A stretch of DNA of 64,000 nt. It comes from Amycolatopsis saalfeldensis (lineage in GTDB: Bacteria; Actinomycetota; Actinomycetes; Mycobacteriales; Pseudonocardiaceae). Each line of letters begins with the position of its first letter. The stretch's first letter is position 1. The stretch spans positions 186,001 through 250,000 of the forward strand of contig NZ_FOEF01000010.1 in the NCBI RefSeq assembly GCF_900110575.1, read 5' to 3'. The position numbers and the translations under genes were made by a program. This document shows positions 33,418-46,474 of the stretch, piece by piece. Below the pieces are notes generated by a model. It saw nothing but the letters and a program-made list of their open reading frames with translations. It did no database searches and was not told where the DNA came from.

Positions 33418-34056
33418 ATGGCAGTGGCCGAACCGGAAAGCGCCCCCCGTCGCCGGGCGCCGCGCGTGGACGCGATCCGCAACCGGGATGCGATCGTCGA
33501 GGCCGCCGCGGCCGCGCTGGCCGAGCAGGGCACCTCGGTGGACGTGCGCGAGATCGCCCGCCGCAGCGGGGTGGGCATGGGCACGCTCTACCGGCACTTC
33601 CCGAAGAAGGAGGATCTCGTCCACACGGTCCTGCGCCGGGAATTCTCGGACTGGGCGGCCTCCGCGCGGCAGCAGGCGATCGACGCCGACGACCCCTGGG
33701 CGGCACTGGCCGACTTCTACCGGCAGGCCCTGGACGGCTACGCCCGCCACCGCGCGATCATGGAGCGCTTCGCGCTGGTCAGCTCGGACTCCGACCCCGA
33801 CGGCATCCGGCAGCTTCGCCTCGTGATCGAAGAACTGCACGCGGGCGCCGCGGACCTGCTGCGCCCCGGCGTGACCACCGAAGACCTGCTGCTCCTGCTC
33901 GTCTCGCTGGGCCACGCCGTCCAGGTCACCGACGAATGCCGGCCGCAGCTGTGGCACCGGCTGCTGCACATCTCACTGGACGGCCTGCGCGCCGGTCACG
34001 CCGGGCCGCTTCCGGCTGGACCGTCCACTCAGGACTCGAATCGCCGCCGGCGCTAG
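33418..34056 (+). CDS. TetR-family regulator
   Basis: 212 residues. HTH: NRDAIVEAAAAALAEQGTSVDVREIARRSGVGMGTLYRHFPKKEDLVHTVL (about residues 22-72). The C-terminal part (LLLLLVSLGHAVQVTDECRPQLWHRLLHISLDGLR) is a TetR ligand domain of the type with SBD-like helix VTTEDLLLLL. It probably represses the divergent Ddn-like gene and itself. The last three coding bases (CTAG overlap) are shared with the stop of the convergent small gene. Confidence 0.9.
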   Translation: MAVAEPESAPRRRAPRVDAIRNRDAIVEAAAAALAEQGTSVDVREIARRSGVGMGTLYRHFPKKEDLVHTVLRREFSDWAASARQQAIDADDPWAALADFYRQALDGYARHRAIMERFALVSSDSDPDGIRQLRLVIEELHAGAADLLRPGVTTEDLLLLLVSLGHAVQVTDECRPQLWHRLLHISLDGLRAGHAGPLPAGPSTQDSNRRRR

Positions 34057-34232
34057 GACTTCCGCGGCCTGGACGGCTCCGGTTCCCCCGGGGAATCCGG
34101 GGCGGCCGGCGAGCGCTCGGCGGACGGTGAGGACTCGGCGGACGGCTGCGGAGCCCCGGCTGATTCCGCCTCGGCCGTCGCGCCGAAGTGGTCCCGGCAC
34201 CAGCGGCCGTAACGCCTCGAATGCGCAGTCAT
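34053..34232 (-). CDS. Small Pro/Ser-rich protein, 59 residues
   Basis: MTAHSRRYGRWCRDHFGATA starts a 59-residue protein with a Ser/Pro/Glu-rich, probably disordered tail. It is supported mainly by a very strong ribosome binding site: GGGGGAGGAGGTGACACG directly precedes ATG 34232. I do not recognise a family. It lies between TetR and SpoIIE-phosphatase genes and shares its stop region (CTAG) with the convergent TetR gene. Confidence 0.6.
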   Translation of the reverse strand: MTAHSRRYGRWCRDHFGATAEAESAGAPQPSAESSPSAERSPAAPDSPGEPEPSRPRKS

Positions 34233-34324
34233 CGTGTCACCTCCTCCCCCGCACCCCACCAGGGTCCCCCGCGACCGGCGACCGCGCCAGCCCATTACCG
34301 GTCCTCGGCCGGCCGGCCGGCGCC

Positions 34325-35881
34325 TCACTCCGGGGCGGGCGCGGCTTCGATGGCCAGCACAGCGATGTCGTCGTGGCTGGAATTGCCCAGCCACTCCCGG
34401 ACGGCTTCGCGCAGCCGCCGCACCACCTCGCGGGCGGGCAGGCCGACGCAGTCGGCGAGCACGGTGAACAGGCGCTCGTCGCCGAACAGCTCCGCGGATT
34501 CCGTGCGGTTGCGGGCTTCGGTGACGCCGTCGGTGTAAAGCAGGCAGACGTCGCCCTCGTCGAGATGGGTCACGGCCTCGGCGAACCGGGCCTGCGGCGA
34601 GATCCCGACGAGGGTGCCGGGCACGCTGACCTCCTCGACCCCGCCGTCACGGCGCAGGATCAGCGGCGCCGGGTGGCCGCCGGAGGCGAGCGTCAGGTCC
34701 AGCCCCGACTCCGCGGGCGCGACCGAGCCGAGCACGAGCGTCGCGAAGCGGTTGCTGCCGCCGGCGATGAGGAGTTCGTTGAGCAGGCGCAGCAACGTCC
34801 GGCCGTCGCGTTCGACCAGGTGCAGCGCGGCGAGCGAATGGCGCACCCGGCCGGTGAGCGCGGCGGCCTCGGCGCCCTTGCCGCAGATGTCGCCGACGTA
34901 GAGGAAAGCGCTCCCGTCCTCGCGCCCGAGCACGTCGTAGAAGTCGCCGCCGACGCCGAGCACGCCGCCGGCCGGTTCGTACCAGATCTCGAACCGCGCG
35001 CCGTCCACCTCCGCGGGCGGCTGCGGCTTCAGGGTGGACTCCAGCCCGCGCGTCGCCTCTTCCTGCCGGGCGTAACGCTGCGCGTTGGCCAGCGCCGTCC
35101 CGGCCGCCTTGGCGAACATCGAGGTCGCACGCGCCTGCCCGGAACCGAACGCCGGCTCCCCGCGCCGCCCGATCAGCACCGCGCCGGTCACGCCCGCGCT
35201 TTCGGCGACACCGAGCGAGACGACGGAAATCTCGGCGTGGCCGGGAAAGCGCTCGGCGACGACCGCGGGCAGCGCGGTCACCTCCGCCTCCGGCACCTGC
35301 TGGACCTCAGGCGTGCCGACCGCCGCGAACGTCTCGGCGACGACCGGCGCGAGCTGGGCCGGGACCCGCCGGATGCGGCCGTGTCCGGGCGCGGCGTGGT
35401 CCTCGGCGCTCCACCACTCCCAGCGGCCGCGGGTGGTGGGCAGCAGCACGAACACGCACTCGCCGAGCGCGCCCGCGGCCAGTTCGGCGATCACCCGCGC
35501 CGTGCCGTGCCGTCCGCGCGCGGCGGCGAGCTTCGGCCCGGCGTCGGCGAGGAAATCCTCCGGGCGGCGCGGGCTGTCATCGATGACAGTCCACGCGTGC
35601 CAGCCCTCGGGCAGCGCGCGGACGCGGGCAGCGCGGTGCTGGCCGCCGGCGTCGATCCGGCCCGTGGTCTCCGTCACGCTGACCAGCACGGGGGTGACGC
35701 CCTCGGTGCCGAGCGCCTTCGCCGCCGCGTTCGCCCAGCGCAGCGAGCCGTCGGCGTCGGTGACGAACACCGGGTCGCGCACGTCTTCGAGCACCGGCCG
35801 CCAGAACGCGCTGTACTCGGGCAGCCCCTCGGCGGGGGCGCCGGGTGGCCAGGCCGACGCCGGGGCGGGCCGTGACACCAT
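34325..35881 (-). CDS. PAS/GAF-type SpoIIE-domain protein phosphatase
   Basis: 518 residues from ATG 35881, with AGGAGG 8 nt upstream. Residues 25-65 (YSAFWRPVLEDVRDPVFVTDADGSLRWANAAAKALG) form a PAS-like start, residues about 120-290 a GAF-like sensor (FAKAAGTALANAQRYARQEE at its end), and the rest is a PP2C/SpoIIE phosphatase: GVGGDFYDVLGREDGSAFLYVGDICGKGAEAA near 325, LLYTDGVTEARN near 460 and SHDDIAVLAIEAA at the end. These enzymes usually dephosphorylate anti-anti-sigma factors. The divergent hybrid kinase suggests a joint stress-signalling pathway. Confidence 0.88.
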   Translation of the reverse strand: MVSRPAPASAWPPGAPAEGLPEYSAFWRPVLEDVRDPVFVTDADGSLRWANAAAKALGTEGVTPVLVSVTETTGRIDAGGQHRAARVRALPEGWHAWTVIDDSPRRPEDFLADAGPKLAAARGRHGTARVIAELAAGALGECVFVLLPTTRGRWEWWSAEDHAAPGHGRIRRVPAQLAPVVAETFAAVGTPEVQQVPEAEVTALPAVVAERFPGHAEISVVSLGVAESAGVTGAVLIGRRGEPAFGSGQARATSMFAKAAGTALANAQRYARQEEATRGLESTLKPQPPAEVDGARFEIWYEPAGGVLGVGGDFYDVLGREDGSAFLYVGDICGKGAEAAALTGRVRHSLAALHLVERDGRTLLRLLNELLIAGGSNRFATLVLGSVAPAESGLDLTLASGGHPAPLILRRDGGVEEVSVPGTLVGISPQARFAEAVTHLDEGDVCLLYTDGVTEARNRTESAELFGDERLFTVLADCVGLPAREVVRRLREAVREWLGNSSHDDIAVLAIEAAPAPE

Positions 35882-36036
35882 GCACGAACCTCCTGCCTCC
35901 GGGTCGACCGACTTTCCTGGTTCTTCAAGGTTGGCACAGCGTGCGCGGGCGGACTGGGTCGAAGTGTAGGGCGAACCGTGGCACGCTGGGTCGACGACCA
36001 TGCCCGGCACACGCATGGTGGAGAGGTGCGGCTGAA

Positions 36037-40767
<4,731 letters not shown>

Positions 40768-40891
40768 GGCTCTACCATTGAGCTACACCCGCAGCGCCCC
40801 GGTTCGACCCGGCGGCGCGCCCAGCTTAGCGTGAGGGCTAGGCTGTCCGAGCACACCCCCTCGACCCGCGCGTCGGGACCGGGTGGGCAGC

Positions 40892-40965
40892 CGGGATGTG
40901 GCGCAGCTTGGTAGCGCATCCGCTTTGGGAGCGGAGGGTCGCAGGTTCAAATCCTGTCATCCCGA
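40892..40965 (+). tRNA. tRNA-Pro (anticodon TGG)
   Basis: CGGGATG acceptor pairs with CATCCCG; the D arm is GCGCAGCTTGGTAGCGC, the anticodon arm ATCCGCTTTGGGAGCGGAG with TGG, and the T arm GCAGGTTCAAATCCTGT. Discriminator A; CCA is not encoded. Confidence 0.97.
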
Positions 40966-40971
40966 CGGCAA

Positions 40972-41000
40972 GGGCTGGACCTGCGGGTCCAGCCCTTTTT
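40972..41000 (+). terminator. Rho-independent terminator after tRNA-Pro
   Basis: A 9-bp GC-rich stem (GGGCTGGAC with GTCCAGCCC), a 6-nt loop and five T residues, starting 7 nt after the tRNA. Confidence 0.9.
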
Positions 41001-41012
41001 CGTGCCCGGATT

Positions 41013-41050
41013 TTTGAGGAACGATTGTTCTTGACTGATCGTTCCTCAAA
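41013..41050. promoter_or_regulatory. Long perfect inverted repeat upstream of a TetR operon
   Basis: TTTGAGGAACGA (41013-41024) and its exact complement TCGTTCCTCAAA (41039-41050) flank a 14-nt spacer containing TTGACT, a possible -35 box. It sits 16 nt before the TetR ATG and is the likely autoregulatory operator. Confidence 0.78.
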
Positions 41051-41065
41051 GATTACCGTTGTGGC

Positions 41066-41566
41066 ATGGGCAGGCAACGGGCGTTCGACGAAGACGAGGT
41101 GGTGCGTGCCGCCGTCGGGTTGTTCGGTGGCCGCGCGTATGACGGGGTGTCCGTCGACGACCTCGTCACCCGTCTCGGCGTGCACCGCAACAGCTTGTAC
41201 AAGACGTTCGGCAGCAAGCGCGGGCTCTACCTGACCGCCTTGCGCCGCCATCTCGCCGACGACGTCCGCCCCTTGGCCGAAGCGCTCGCCACGGCAACGG
41301 ATGCCGCGGCCGCGGTGCGGCTCATCACGTCGGCCGACCTCGGTCTGCTGCTGCTCGCGGCGGTCGAACGGGCGCCGGCCGACGAGGAGGTCGCCGCCGA
41401 GGTGACCGCCGCGTTGGCCGCTGTCGACGAGGCGATCGCCGACGCGCTCGGCATTCCCGCTCCCCTGGCCGCCGCCCTCACGGCCGCCGCGCTGGGCATC
41501 CTCCTGCGCGGCCGCCCCGAGGGCATCGGCGCCGCACTGACCCAACGCCTCGATCCCCTGAACTGA
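41066..41566 (+). CDS. TetR-family regulator
   Basis: 166 residues, short for the family. HTH: DEDEVVRAAVGLFGGRAYDGVSVDDLVTRLGVHRNSLYKTFGSKRGLYLTAL (about residues 9-60). The C-terminal domain is compact and Ala-rich (TAADLGLLLLAAVERAPADEEVAAEV). It heads a tight three-gene operon with a small hypothetical protein and an exported hydrolase, with gaps of 14 and 13 nt, and is preceded by a long palindrome. Confidence 0.88.
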   Translation: MGRQRAFDEDEVVRAAVGLFGGRAYDGVSVDDLVTRLGVHRNSLYKTFGSKRGLYLTALRRHLADDVRPLAEALATATDAAAAVRLITSADLGLLLLAAVERAPADEEVAAEVTAALAAVDEAIADALGIPAPLAAALTAAALGILLRGRPEGIGAALTQRLDPLN

Positions 41567-41580
41567 CAAGGAAAACCGAC

Positions 41581-41931
41581 ATGGCACTGGTCCACATCGA
41601 CGGCAACGACCTCGTTGTCGTGATCGAGGGTCTCGACAAGCTCTGGGCCTTCAAGAGCAGCCTCACCATCCCGCTGGCCAACGTCCGCGGCGCGACCGCG
41701 GACCCCGGCATCGCCGCTGATCCCAAGGGAATCCGCGCGCCGGGTGCGCACGTGCCCGGCCTGATCACGGCGGGCACGTTCCACCTCGACGGCGAAAAGG
41801 TCTTCTGGGACGTCAAAGATCCGTCGAAGGCCGTCGTGATCGAACTCGCCGACGAGCGCTACGCCCGCATAGTCATCCAGGTCGACGACCCCCGCACGAC
41901 CGTCGCACTGGTCGAGAACGCCCTACGCTGA
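41581..41931 (+). CDS. Conserved small protein, PH-like fold suspected
   Basis: 116 residues, beta-rich: LVHIDGNDLVVVIEGLDKLWAFKSSLTIPLANVRGA, then GTFHLDGEKVFWDVKDPSKAVVIELADERYARIVIQVDDP and a final helix TVALVENAL. The strand order with a C-terminal helix resembles bacterial PH-like proteins that read out membrane or ligand binding. This is fold-level inference only. AAGGAAAA precedes the ATG. Middle gene of the TetR operon. Confidence 0.72.
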   Translation: MALVHIDGNDLVVVIEGLDKLWAFKSSLTIPLANVRGATADPGIAADPKGIRAPGAHVPGLITAGTFHLDGEKVFWDVKDPSKAVVIELADERYARIVIQVDDPRTTVALVENALR

Positions 41932-41944
41932 AAGGGACAGGCGC

Positions 41945-42961
41945 ATGCTCCCCCACCCCGCCGCGGTCGTGCTGGCGTTGACCGTCGCCACCGCCACCCC
42001 GGCGCCCGGCCTCCTGCCCGCCGCCGACCGCGAAGTCGTCTTCACCGTCGACGGGACGACGACGTACGGCACCGTGCACGTTCCCGAACACCTTGCCGGG
42101 CAACGGCTGCGCGCCGCTCTGCTGCTGCCCGGCAGCGGCCCCACCGACCGCGACGGCAACCAGCCGGCCGCGTCCCCGAACACCCTGGCGCAGGTGGCCG
42201 GCGCGCTCGGCGACGACCGAGTCGTCACGCTGCGGTTCGACAAGTACGGCACCGGCCGCACCGGGCTCGGCGCCTACCAGGATCACCCGGAAGCACTCGA
42301 CTACCCGGCGTTCGTCCGCCAGGCGAAGGCCGCCTACGAGTTGTTGCGCGACCAGCCGGAGACCGACCCACGCGCGCTGATGGTCGTCGGGCACAGCGAG
42401 GGCGCGATGACCGCGCTGGTGCTCGGCGGCACCGTCCGCCCGCGCCCGGCCGGCCTGGCTTTGCTGCAACCACAGGCGATCCGCTTGCTGGACCTGGTCG
42501 CGCTGCAACTGCACGCCCAGACCGCCGAGGCAACCCGGCAGGGCCAGTTCACCCCAGCGCAGCAGCGCGCGATCGACGCGGCGACCGACGCCGCCGTCGC
42601 CGCCCTGCGCGAACAGCGGCCGGTCGACACCACCAACCTGCCATCCGCGCTCGCCCAGCTCTTCCAGTCCTTCCAAGGCCCGAACAACCGGTTCGTGCTC
42701 AGCGACGACGCCGTCTACCCGCCGGACACCGCCGCGGCTCTGCGGCCGGGGACCAGAGTGCTGCTGACCTGCGGCACGAACGACGTCCAAGTCCCTTGCG
42801 CCACAACGGATGCCCTGACCGCCGCCCTGCGCCGCGCCCCCGTCGGCGGACCGGGCCGCGTACCGCTGCCCGGAGTGGACCACCTCCTCCACGACGCCGG
42901 CCACCCGGACACCCCCGCCCCGTCCGCGCTCGACGCCCTGCGCCGGTTCGCGGAACGCTGA
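41945..42961 (+). CDS. Exported alpha/beta hydrolase
   Basis: 338 residues with a signal-like start (MLPHPAAVVLALTVATATPA). The alpha/beta-hydrolase core shows LLPGSGPTDRDGN (oxyanion region, near residue 61), LRFDKYGTGRTG near 98, the nucleophile elbow MVVGHSEGAM with the catalytic Ser near 147, an Asp candidate in TCGTNDVQVP and the His in GVDHLLHDAG near 320. The pattern GSGPTDRDGN resembles the YqiA/BAAT-like serine hydrolases of the DUF3887/aminopeptidase S33 group. Substrate unknown. Last gene of the TetR operon. Confidence 0.85.
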   Translation: MLPHPAAVVLALTVATATPAPGLLPAADREVVFTVDGTTTYGTVHVPEHLAGQRLRAALLLPGSGPTDRDGNQPAASPNTLAQVAGALGDDRVVTLRFDKYGTGRTGLGAYQDHPEALDYPAFVRQAKAAYELLRDQPETDPRALMVVGHSEGAMTALVLGGTVRPRPAGLALLQPQAIRLLDLVALQLHAQTAEATRQGQFTPAQQRAIDAATDAAVAALREQRPVDTTNLPSALAQLFQSFQGPNNRFVLSDDAVYPPDTAAALRPGTRVLLTCGTNDVQVPCATTDALTAALRRAPVGGPGRVPLPGVDHLLHDAGHPDTPAPSALDALRRFAER

Positions 42962-43005
42962 GACAACCGATGACAAAAAGCCTTCCACAGCAAGGCGTCT
43001 ACCGA

Positions 43006-43917
43006 TCAGCCGGCCAGCAGTTCCGGGTGCCGGGCCTCGACCATGCTCGCGAGGCCGTCCTGCCACTTGGTCCGGGTGTGGCCGATGAGCTGGTGCATCC
43101 TGGTGAGGTCGCAGGTCACGCTGCTCAAGGTGTGCGCGCTCGGCGCGAAGGTCACGTCCAGGCCGGTGAGCTTGGCCATGTACGAGCACCACTGCTCGAT
43201 GCTCGAGACCTCGTCGCCCGCCCAGTTGACGATCGTGGCGGGGGTCCGGGCCGCGTCCAGTAGCGCGGGGAGCATCGCCATCATGTCGTCGTGGTGGATG
43301 GGCTGGTATTCGCTCGGGCTGTCCTCGTGCACGGGGACCGGGTAGCCGGCCAGCATCGCCTCCAGCAGGTAAACCGGCCAGCCGCCGTGATCGCCGTAGG
43401 GCACGTTGAGCCGGGCGATGGTGGTCGGCAGGTTCAGCCTGCGCGCGCACGAGCGGGCCATGGCTTCCGCCGCGATCTTCGAGATGCTGTAGGTCTGGAA
43501 CATCTCGCCCCCGCCGCGGTGGTTGTCGCCCAGCGGGTCGTCTTCGGCGAAGCGGTGGTGGCCGTTTTCCTGGTAGACCCCGGTCGTCGAGCAGTGCAGG
43601 ACGGCCTTGGCGGTGCGGCACGCGTTCATCAGCGCCCCGAGCCCGTCGACGTTCGCGTCGAGGTCGACGCCCCAGTCGTTGGTCCGCGACACCGCGAAGT
43701 TGAGCACGAAGTCGACGTCGGGCAGCCTCGGCAGGTCCGTATCCGTCAGATCGGCCTGCACGGTACGCACACCGGCGTCCTCGAGGCCGGCCCGAACCTG
43801 GGCGTCGCCGAACCGGCCGACCGCCCACACTTCGTTCGACTGGGCCAATTCCAGGGCAATCGGCCGGCCCACCATTCCGGTGGCACCGGTCATCAACACC
43901 TTGGTGTCGCGCAACAT
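43006..43917 (-). CDS. NAD(P)-dependent epimerase/dehydratase (extended SDR)
   Basis: 303 residues from ATG 43917, with GGAAAAGGA upstream. It has the extended-SDR glycine motif TGATGMVGRPIALEL near residue 10, QADLTD near 54, LNFAVSRTND near 72, the catalytic Ser/Thr in HCSTTGVYQ near 108, and YSISK (Tyr and Lys) near 142. It binds a nucleotide sugar or a small acyl/CoA-type substrate; NHRGGGEMFQTYSISK and GDHGGWPVYLLEAML do not tell which. It is a single gene. Confidence 0.87.
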   Translation of the reverse strand: MLRDTKVLMTGATGMVGRPIALELAQSNEVWAVGRFGDAQVRAGLEDAGVRTVQADLTDTDLPRLPDVDFVLNFAVSRTNDWGVDLDANVDGLGALMNACRTAKAVLHCSTTGVYQENGHHRFAEDDPLGDNHRGGGEMFQTYSISKIAAEAMARSCARRLNLPTTIARLNVPYGDHGGWPVYLLEAMLAGYPVPVHEDSPSEYQPIHHDDMMAMLPALLDAARTPATIVNWAGDEVSSIEQWCSYMAKLTGLDVTFAPSAHTLSSVTCDLTRMHQLIGHTRTKWQDGLASMVEARHPELLAG

Positions 43918-44042
43918 TGTCCTTTTCCTTCCGAATGTCGGCCGATCGCGGTCGGTGATTCCCAGTCAACACCAGGAAAGGGCGTTGCCGAGGAGACCCG
44001 TTTCCAGCGAGGGCGCCACCGTGCTGTCCACCCTTGCGCCAC

Positions 44043-44080
44043 CTATCGAAAGTCGATAGATTTCCATCGCAACTCGATAG
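44043..44080. promoter_or_regulatory. Palindromic operators before the DUF2975-XRE operon
   Basis: CTATCGAAAGTCGATAG (44043-44059) has perfect 7-bp arms around AAG. A second imperfect copy ends with the same TCGATAG at 44074-44080, running into the ribosome binding site (AGGAAGG). The likely binder is the XRE-type protein encoded by the second gene. Confidence 0.72.
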
Positions 44081-44092
44081 GAAGGCAGATCC

Positions 44093-44563
44093 ATGGGGAA
44101 GCTGACCGTGCAGGCGCTGCGCGTCGTGCTCGTGGTGGTGCTCGCCGGGACCGTGTTCATCCAGGCGTTGATGCTGTGGACGCTGATCAGCGGGAATGAT
44201 CCGGAGGACGGGTCGGTCCCGTTGGCCGCGCTGCGTTTCATCACGGTCTTCGGCCTGGTGACGGTGCAGGTCGCCGTGGTCAGCGTGTGGCGGCTGGTGA
44301 CGATGGCGCGCCGCGGGACCGTGTTCTCCCACGCCGCCTTCCGTTACGTGGACCGGGTGATCGGCGCGATCGTGGCCGCCGCCCTCGTGTGGTTCGCGGT
44401 CACCGCCGTCAACGCGCCGGGCCAGCGGGACGACCCGGGCGTCACCCTCATCATGGGCGGGATCGGCCTGGCCATCCTCGGGGTCGCGCTCGTCGTGCTC
44501 GTGCTGCGGACGCTGCTCGCCCAGGCGGCGCGGATGCGGGACGAACTGGCCGAGGTGATCTGA
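44093..44563 (+). CDS. DUF2975 membrane protein
   Basis: 156 residues with four hydrophobic helices: ALRVVLVVVLAGTVFIQALMLW, LRFITVFGLVTVQVAVVSVW, VIGAIVAAALVWFAVTAV and IMGGIGLAILGVALVVLVLRTLL. The loop RRGTVFSHAAFRYVDRVI is the DUF2975 hallmark (xxGxxFxxxxxxxxRxxG). Such proteins are usually encoded with a small XRE-type HTH protein, exactly as here (stop and start overlap by 1 nt, TGATG). Function is unknown; a membrane sensor for the HTH partner is plausible. Confidence 0.88.
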   Translation: MGKLTVQALRVVLVVVLAGTVFIQALMLWTLISGNDPEDGSVPLAALRFITVFGLVTVQVAVVSVWRLVTMARRGTVFSHAAFRYVDRVIGAIVAAALVWFAVTAVNAPGQRDDPGVTLIMGGIGLAILGVALVVLVLRTLLAQAARMRDELAEVI

Positions 44564-44808
44564 TGCCGATCACCGTCGGCATCGACGTGCTGCTGGCCAA
44601 GCGGAAGATGTCCGTGGGCGAGCTCGCGGACCGCGTCGGGATCACGCCCGCCAACCTGGCGGTGCTCAAGAACGGCCGCGCCAAAGCAGTGCGCTTCGCG
44701 ACGCTCGCCGCGCTCTGCGAGGTGCTCGAGTGCCAGCCGGGCGACCTGCTGCGGTGGGAAGCCGAGGACACGGCGGGCGTGAAACCGCCGCGCACCACCG
44801 TTTCATGA
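44563..44808 (+). CDS. Small XRE-family (Cro/CI-like) regulator, YozG type
   Basis: 81 residues. HTH: DVLLAKRKMSVGELADRVGITPANLAVLKNGRAKAVRFATLAALCEVLECQPGDLLRWE (about residues 8-67). This Cro/CI-like form with ECQPGDLL is the partner normally found with DUF2975 proteins. It is coupled to the upstream gene by a TGATG overlap. The palindromes at 44043 suggest autoregulation. Confidence 0.9.
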   Translation: MPITVGIDVLLAKRKMSVGELADRVGITPANLAVLKNGRAKAVRFATLAALCEVLECQPGDLLRWEAEDTAGVKPPRTTVS

Positions 44809-45696
44809 CCCGCTGCGGGCGATCACCACCGGGCAGAGCGCGTACGAGATCAGGGCCTGGCTCGTCGACCCCAGCGCCAGCCCGCTGAGCCCGCCCCGGC
44901 CACGGCTGCCGACGACCAGCAGCTGCGCCCGGTCGGCGAGGTCGAGCAGCCGTTCGGCCGGGCGCCCGGCCTCGACGACCCGCTCGACGGCCACGTCCGG
45001 GAACTTCTCCTGCCAGCCGGCCAGCCGCTGGGCGAGCAGTTCGTGCTCCTGCTGCTTGACGGCCTCGCGGTCCATCGTCCAGCGGCGCTCCTCGAAGACC
45101 TCCGACAGGAACGCTTCGTGCCAGCTGTGCACCGCGATCAGCGGGGCCTGGCGCCAGGACGCCTCTTCGAAGGCGGTCGCGATCGCCCCTTCGCTCAGCG
45201 GAGTGCCGTCGACGCCCACGACGACCGGCCCGTCGGCAGGCGCGTCGTCGTCCCCGACGTGCGGACGGATCACAGCCACCGGGCACGGCGCGTGCGCGGC
45301 CAGCGCCGCGGAGACCGACCCGAGCAGGACCCGGCCGAGCTCGCTCCGGCCAGGGGTGCCGAGCACGAGCATCGTCGCGCCGTGAGCCTCGGCGAGCAGC
45401 GCTTCGGCAGGCCCTTCCGACCGGACCTCGGACTCCGCCTCGACGCCGGGCGCGGCCTGCTCCGCCGCGTCGCGTGCCTCGGCCAGCACCCGCTCGCCCC
45501 GCGCGCCGACCGCTTCCTGGATCTGCTCGAAACTCGCGTCCGCCCCCGGGTAGAGCGAGGGCAGCTCGGGCAGCGCATGGACGAGGCGGAGGCCGCGGCG
45601 CCGTTCGCGCGCGACGAGGGCTCCCCAGCGAACCGCCGTGAGCGCGGCCGCGGAACCGTCGACGCCGACCACCACTGCTGAACCCGACCCGGTCAT
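44803..45696 (-). CDS. Universal stress protein, tandem UspA domains
   Basis: 297 residues from ATG 45696 (MTGSGSAVVVGVDGS), chosen over an upstream in-frame ATG because GGGAAAGCAGGG fits. Two UspA domains: residues 5-140 with VVVGVDGSAAAL and LGTPGRSELGRVLLGSVSAALAAHAPCPVAVI, and residues 150-297 with VVVGVDGTPLSEGA and VGSRGRGGLSGLALGSTSQALISYALCPVVIA. Both carry the G-x2-G-x9-G(S/T) ATP-binding signature. The role is stress or dormancy adaptation; the target is unknown. It overlaps the XRE gene end by 6 nt (convergent). Confidence 0.9.
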   Translation of the reverse strand: MTGSGSAVVVGVDGSAAALTAVRWGALVARERRRGLRLVHALPELPSLYPGADASFEQIQEAVGARGERVLAEARDAAEQAAPGVEAESEVRSEGPAEALLAEAHGATMLVLGTPGRSELGRVLLGSVSAALAAHAPCPVAVIRPHVGDDDAPADGPVVVGVDGTPLSEGAIATAFEEASWRQAPLIAVHSWHEAFLSEVFEERRWTMDREAVKQQEHELLAQRLAGWQEKFPDVAVERVVEAGRPAERLLDLADRAQLLVVGSRGRGGLSGLALGSTSQALISYALCPVVIARSGS

Positions 45697-45791
45697 CCCA
45701 GCCCTGCTTTCCCTCGGCGGAGGCGTGCCCACCGTGAAAGTACCGGCCGGACGGCGAAAGCACCTCCCGGAACCACCGGCGGCCCGGGTCG

Positions 45792-46421
45792 TCAGGCCTC
45801 GGTCGACGGCGCGCTCATCGCGGCCGCCAGGAACGTGATCGCCCAGCGCCGGGCCGCCTCGCCCGCCACCGGGGACGAGCAGCCGGGCACCTGCCGCTGG
45901 TAGACCTCGACGCGGTCCATGGCCGTGACCGCGAGAATCCCCCGCAGCCGGAACCGCAGTTCGCCGGCGGAAAGGCCGGGCAGCGCGCGCCCGAAGGCCG
46001 CCAGGTAGCGATCGCGGACCGCGTCCTCGGCCGGGCCGGTCCAGCTGCGCATCTCCTCGGCCGGGTCGCCGAGGATCGTCACGATCAGCCGGGACGTCCG
46101 CGCGCCCTGCTCGTCCCCGGCCGGCATCTCGTCGAACAACGGCCCGGCGAACGCTGCCACCAGGTCGGCCACCGCCGGGTCCGGGGTACGGGCGAGCAGC
46201 CGGTCCAGCCCGGCGCGCTGCGCGGCGTTGATCGGCTCGACCACCCGGCGGGCGACGGCGGTCAGCAGCTCCGCCTTCGAGCCGAAGTGGTAGCCGACGG
46301 CGGCCAGGTTCACGCCGGCGAGGTCGGTGATCGCGCGGATCGAGGTGCCGCGGAACCCGCGCTCGGCGAAGAGCCGCTCGGCCGCGTCGAGGATCTGCGC
46401 GCGGGTGTCAGGTGACGCCAT
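45792..46421 (-). CDS. TetR-family regulator
   Basis: 209 residues from ATG 46421 (MASPDTRAQILDAAERLFAERGFRGTSIRAITDLAGVNLAAVGYHFGSKAELL holds the HTH). The C-terminal part resembles the CecR/TetR_C_36-type domain (AAFAGPLFDEMPAGDEQGARTSRLIVTILGDP). No ribosome binding site precedes the ATG; TAGGCT lies 8 nt upstream, so the mRNA may be leaderless. Divergent from the reductase gene with a large palindrome between. Confidence 0.88.
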   Translation of the reverse strand: MASPDTRAQILDAAERLFAERGFRGTSIRAITDLAGVNLAAVGYHFGSKAELLTAVARRVVEPINAAQRAGLDRLLARTPDPAVADLVAAFAGPLFDEMPAGDEQGARTSRLIVTILGDPAEEMRSWTGPAEDAVRDRYLAAFGRALPGLSAGELRFRLRGILAVTAMDRVEVYQRQVPGCSSPVAGEAARRWAITFLAAAMSAPSTEA

Positions 46422-46435
46422 GGACGTGTAGCCTA

Positions 46436-46462
46436 CATACGATCGTTTCAAACGAACGTATG
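46436..46462. promoter_or_regulatory. 27-bp TetR operator
   Basis: Arms CATACGATCGTTT (46436-46448) and AAACGAACGTATG (46450-46462) around a central C match in 12 of 13 positions. It lies 15 nt from the TetR start and 12 nt from the reductase start, so bound repressor would cover both. Confidence 0.85.
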
Positions 46463-46474
46463 AGAGGGTCTGTC

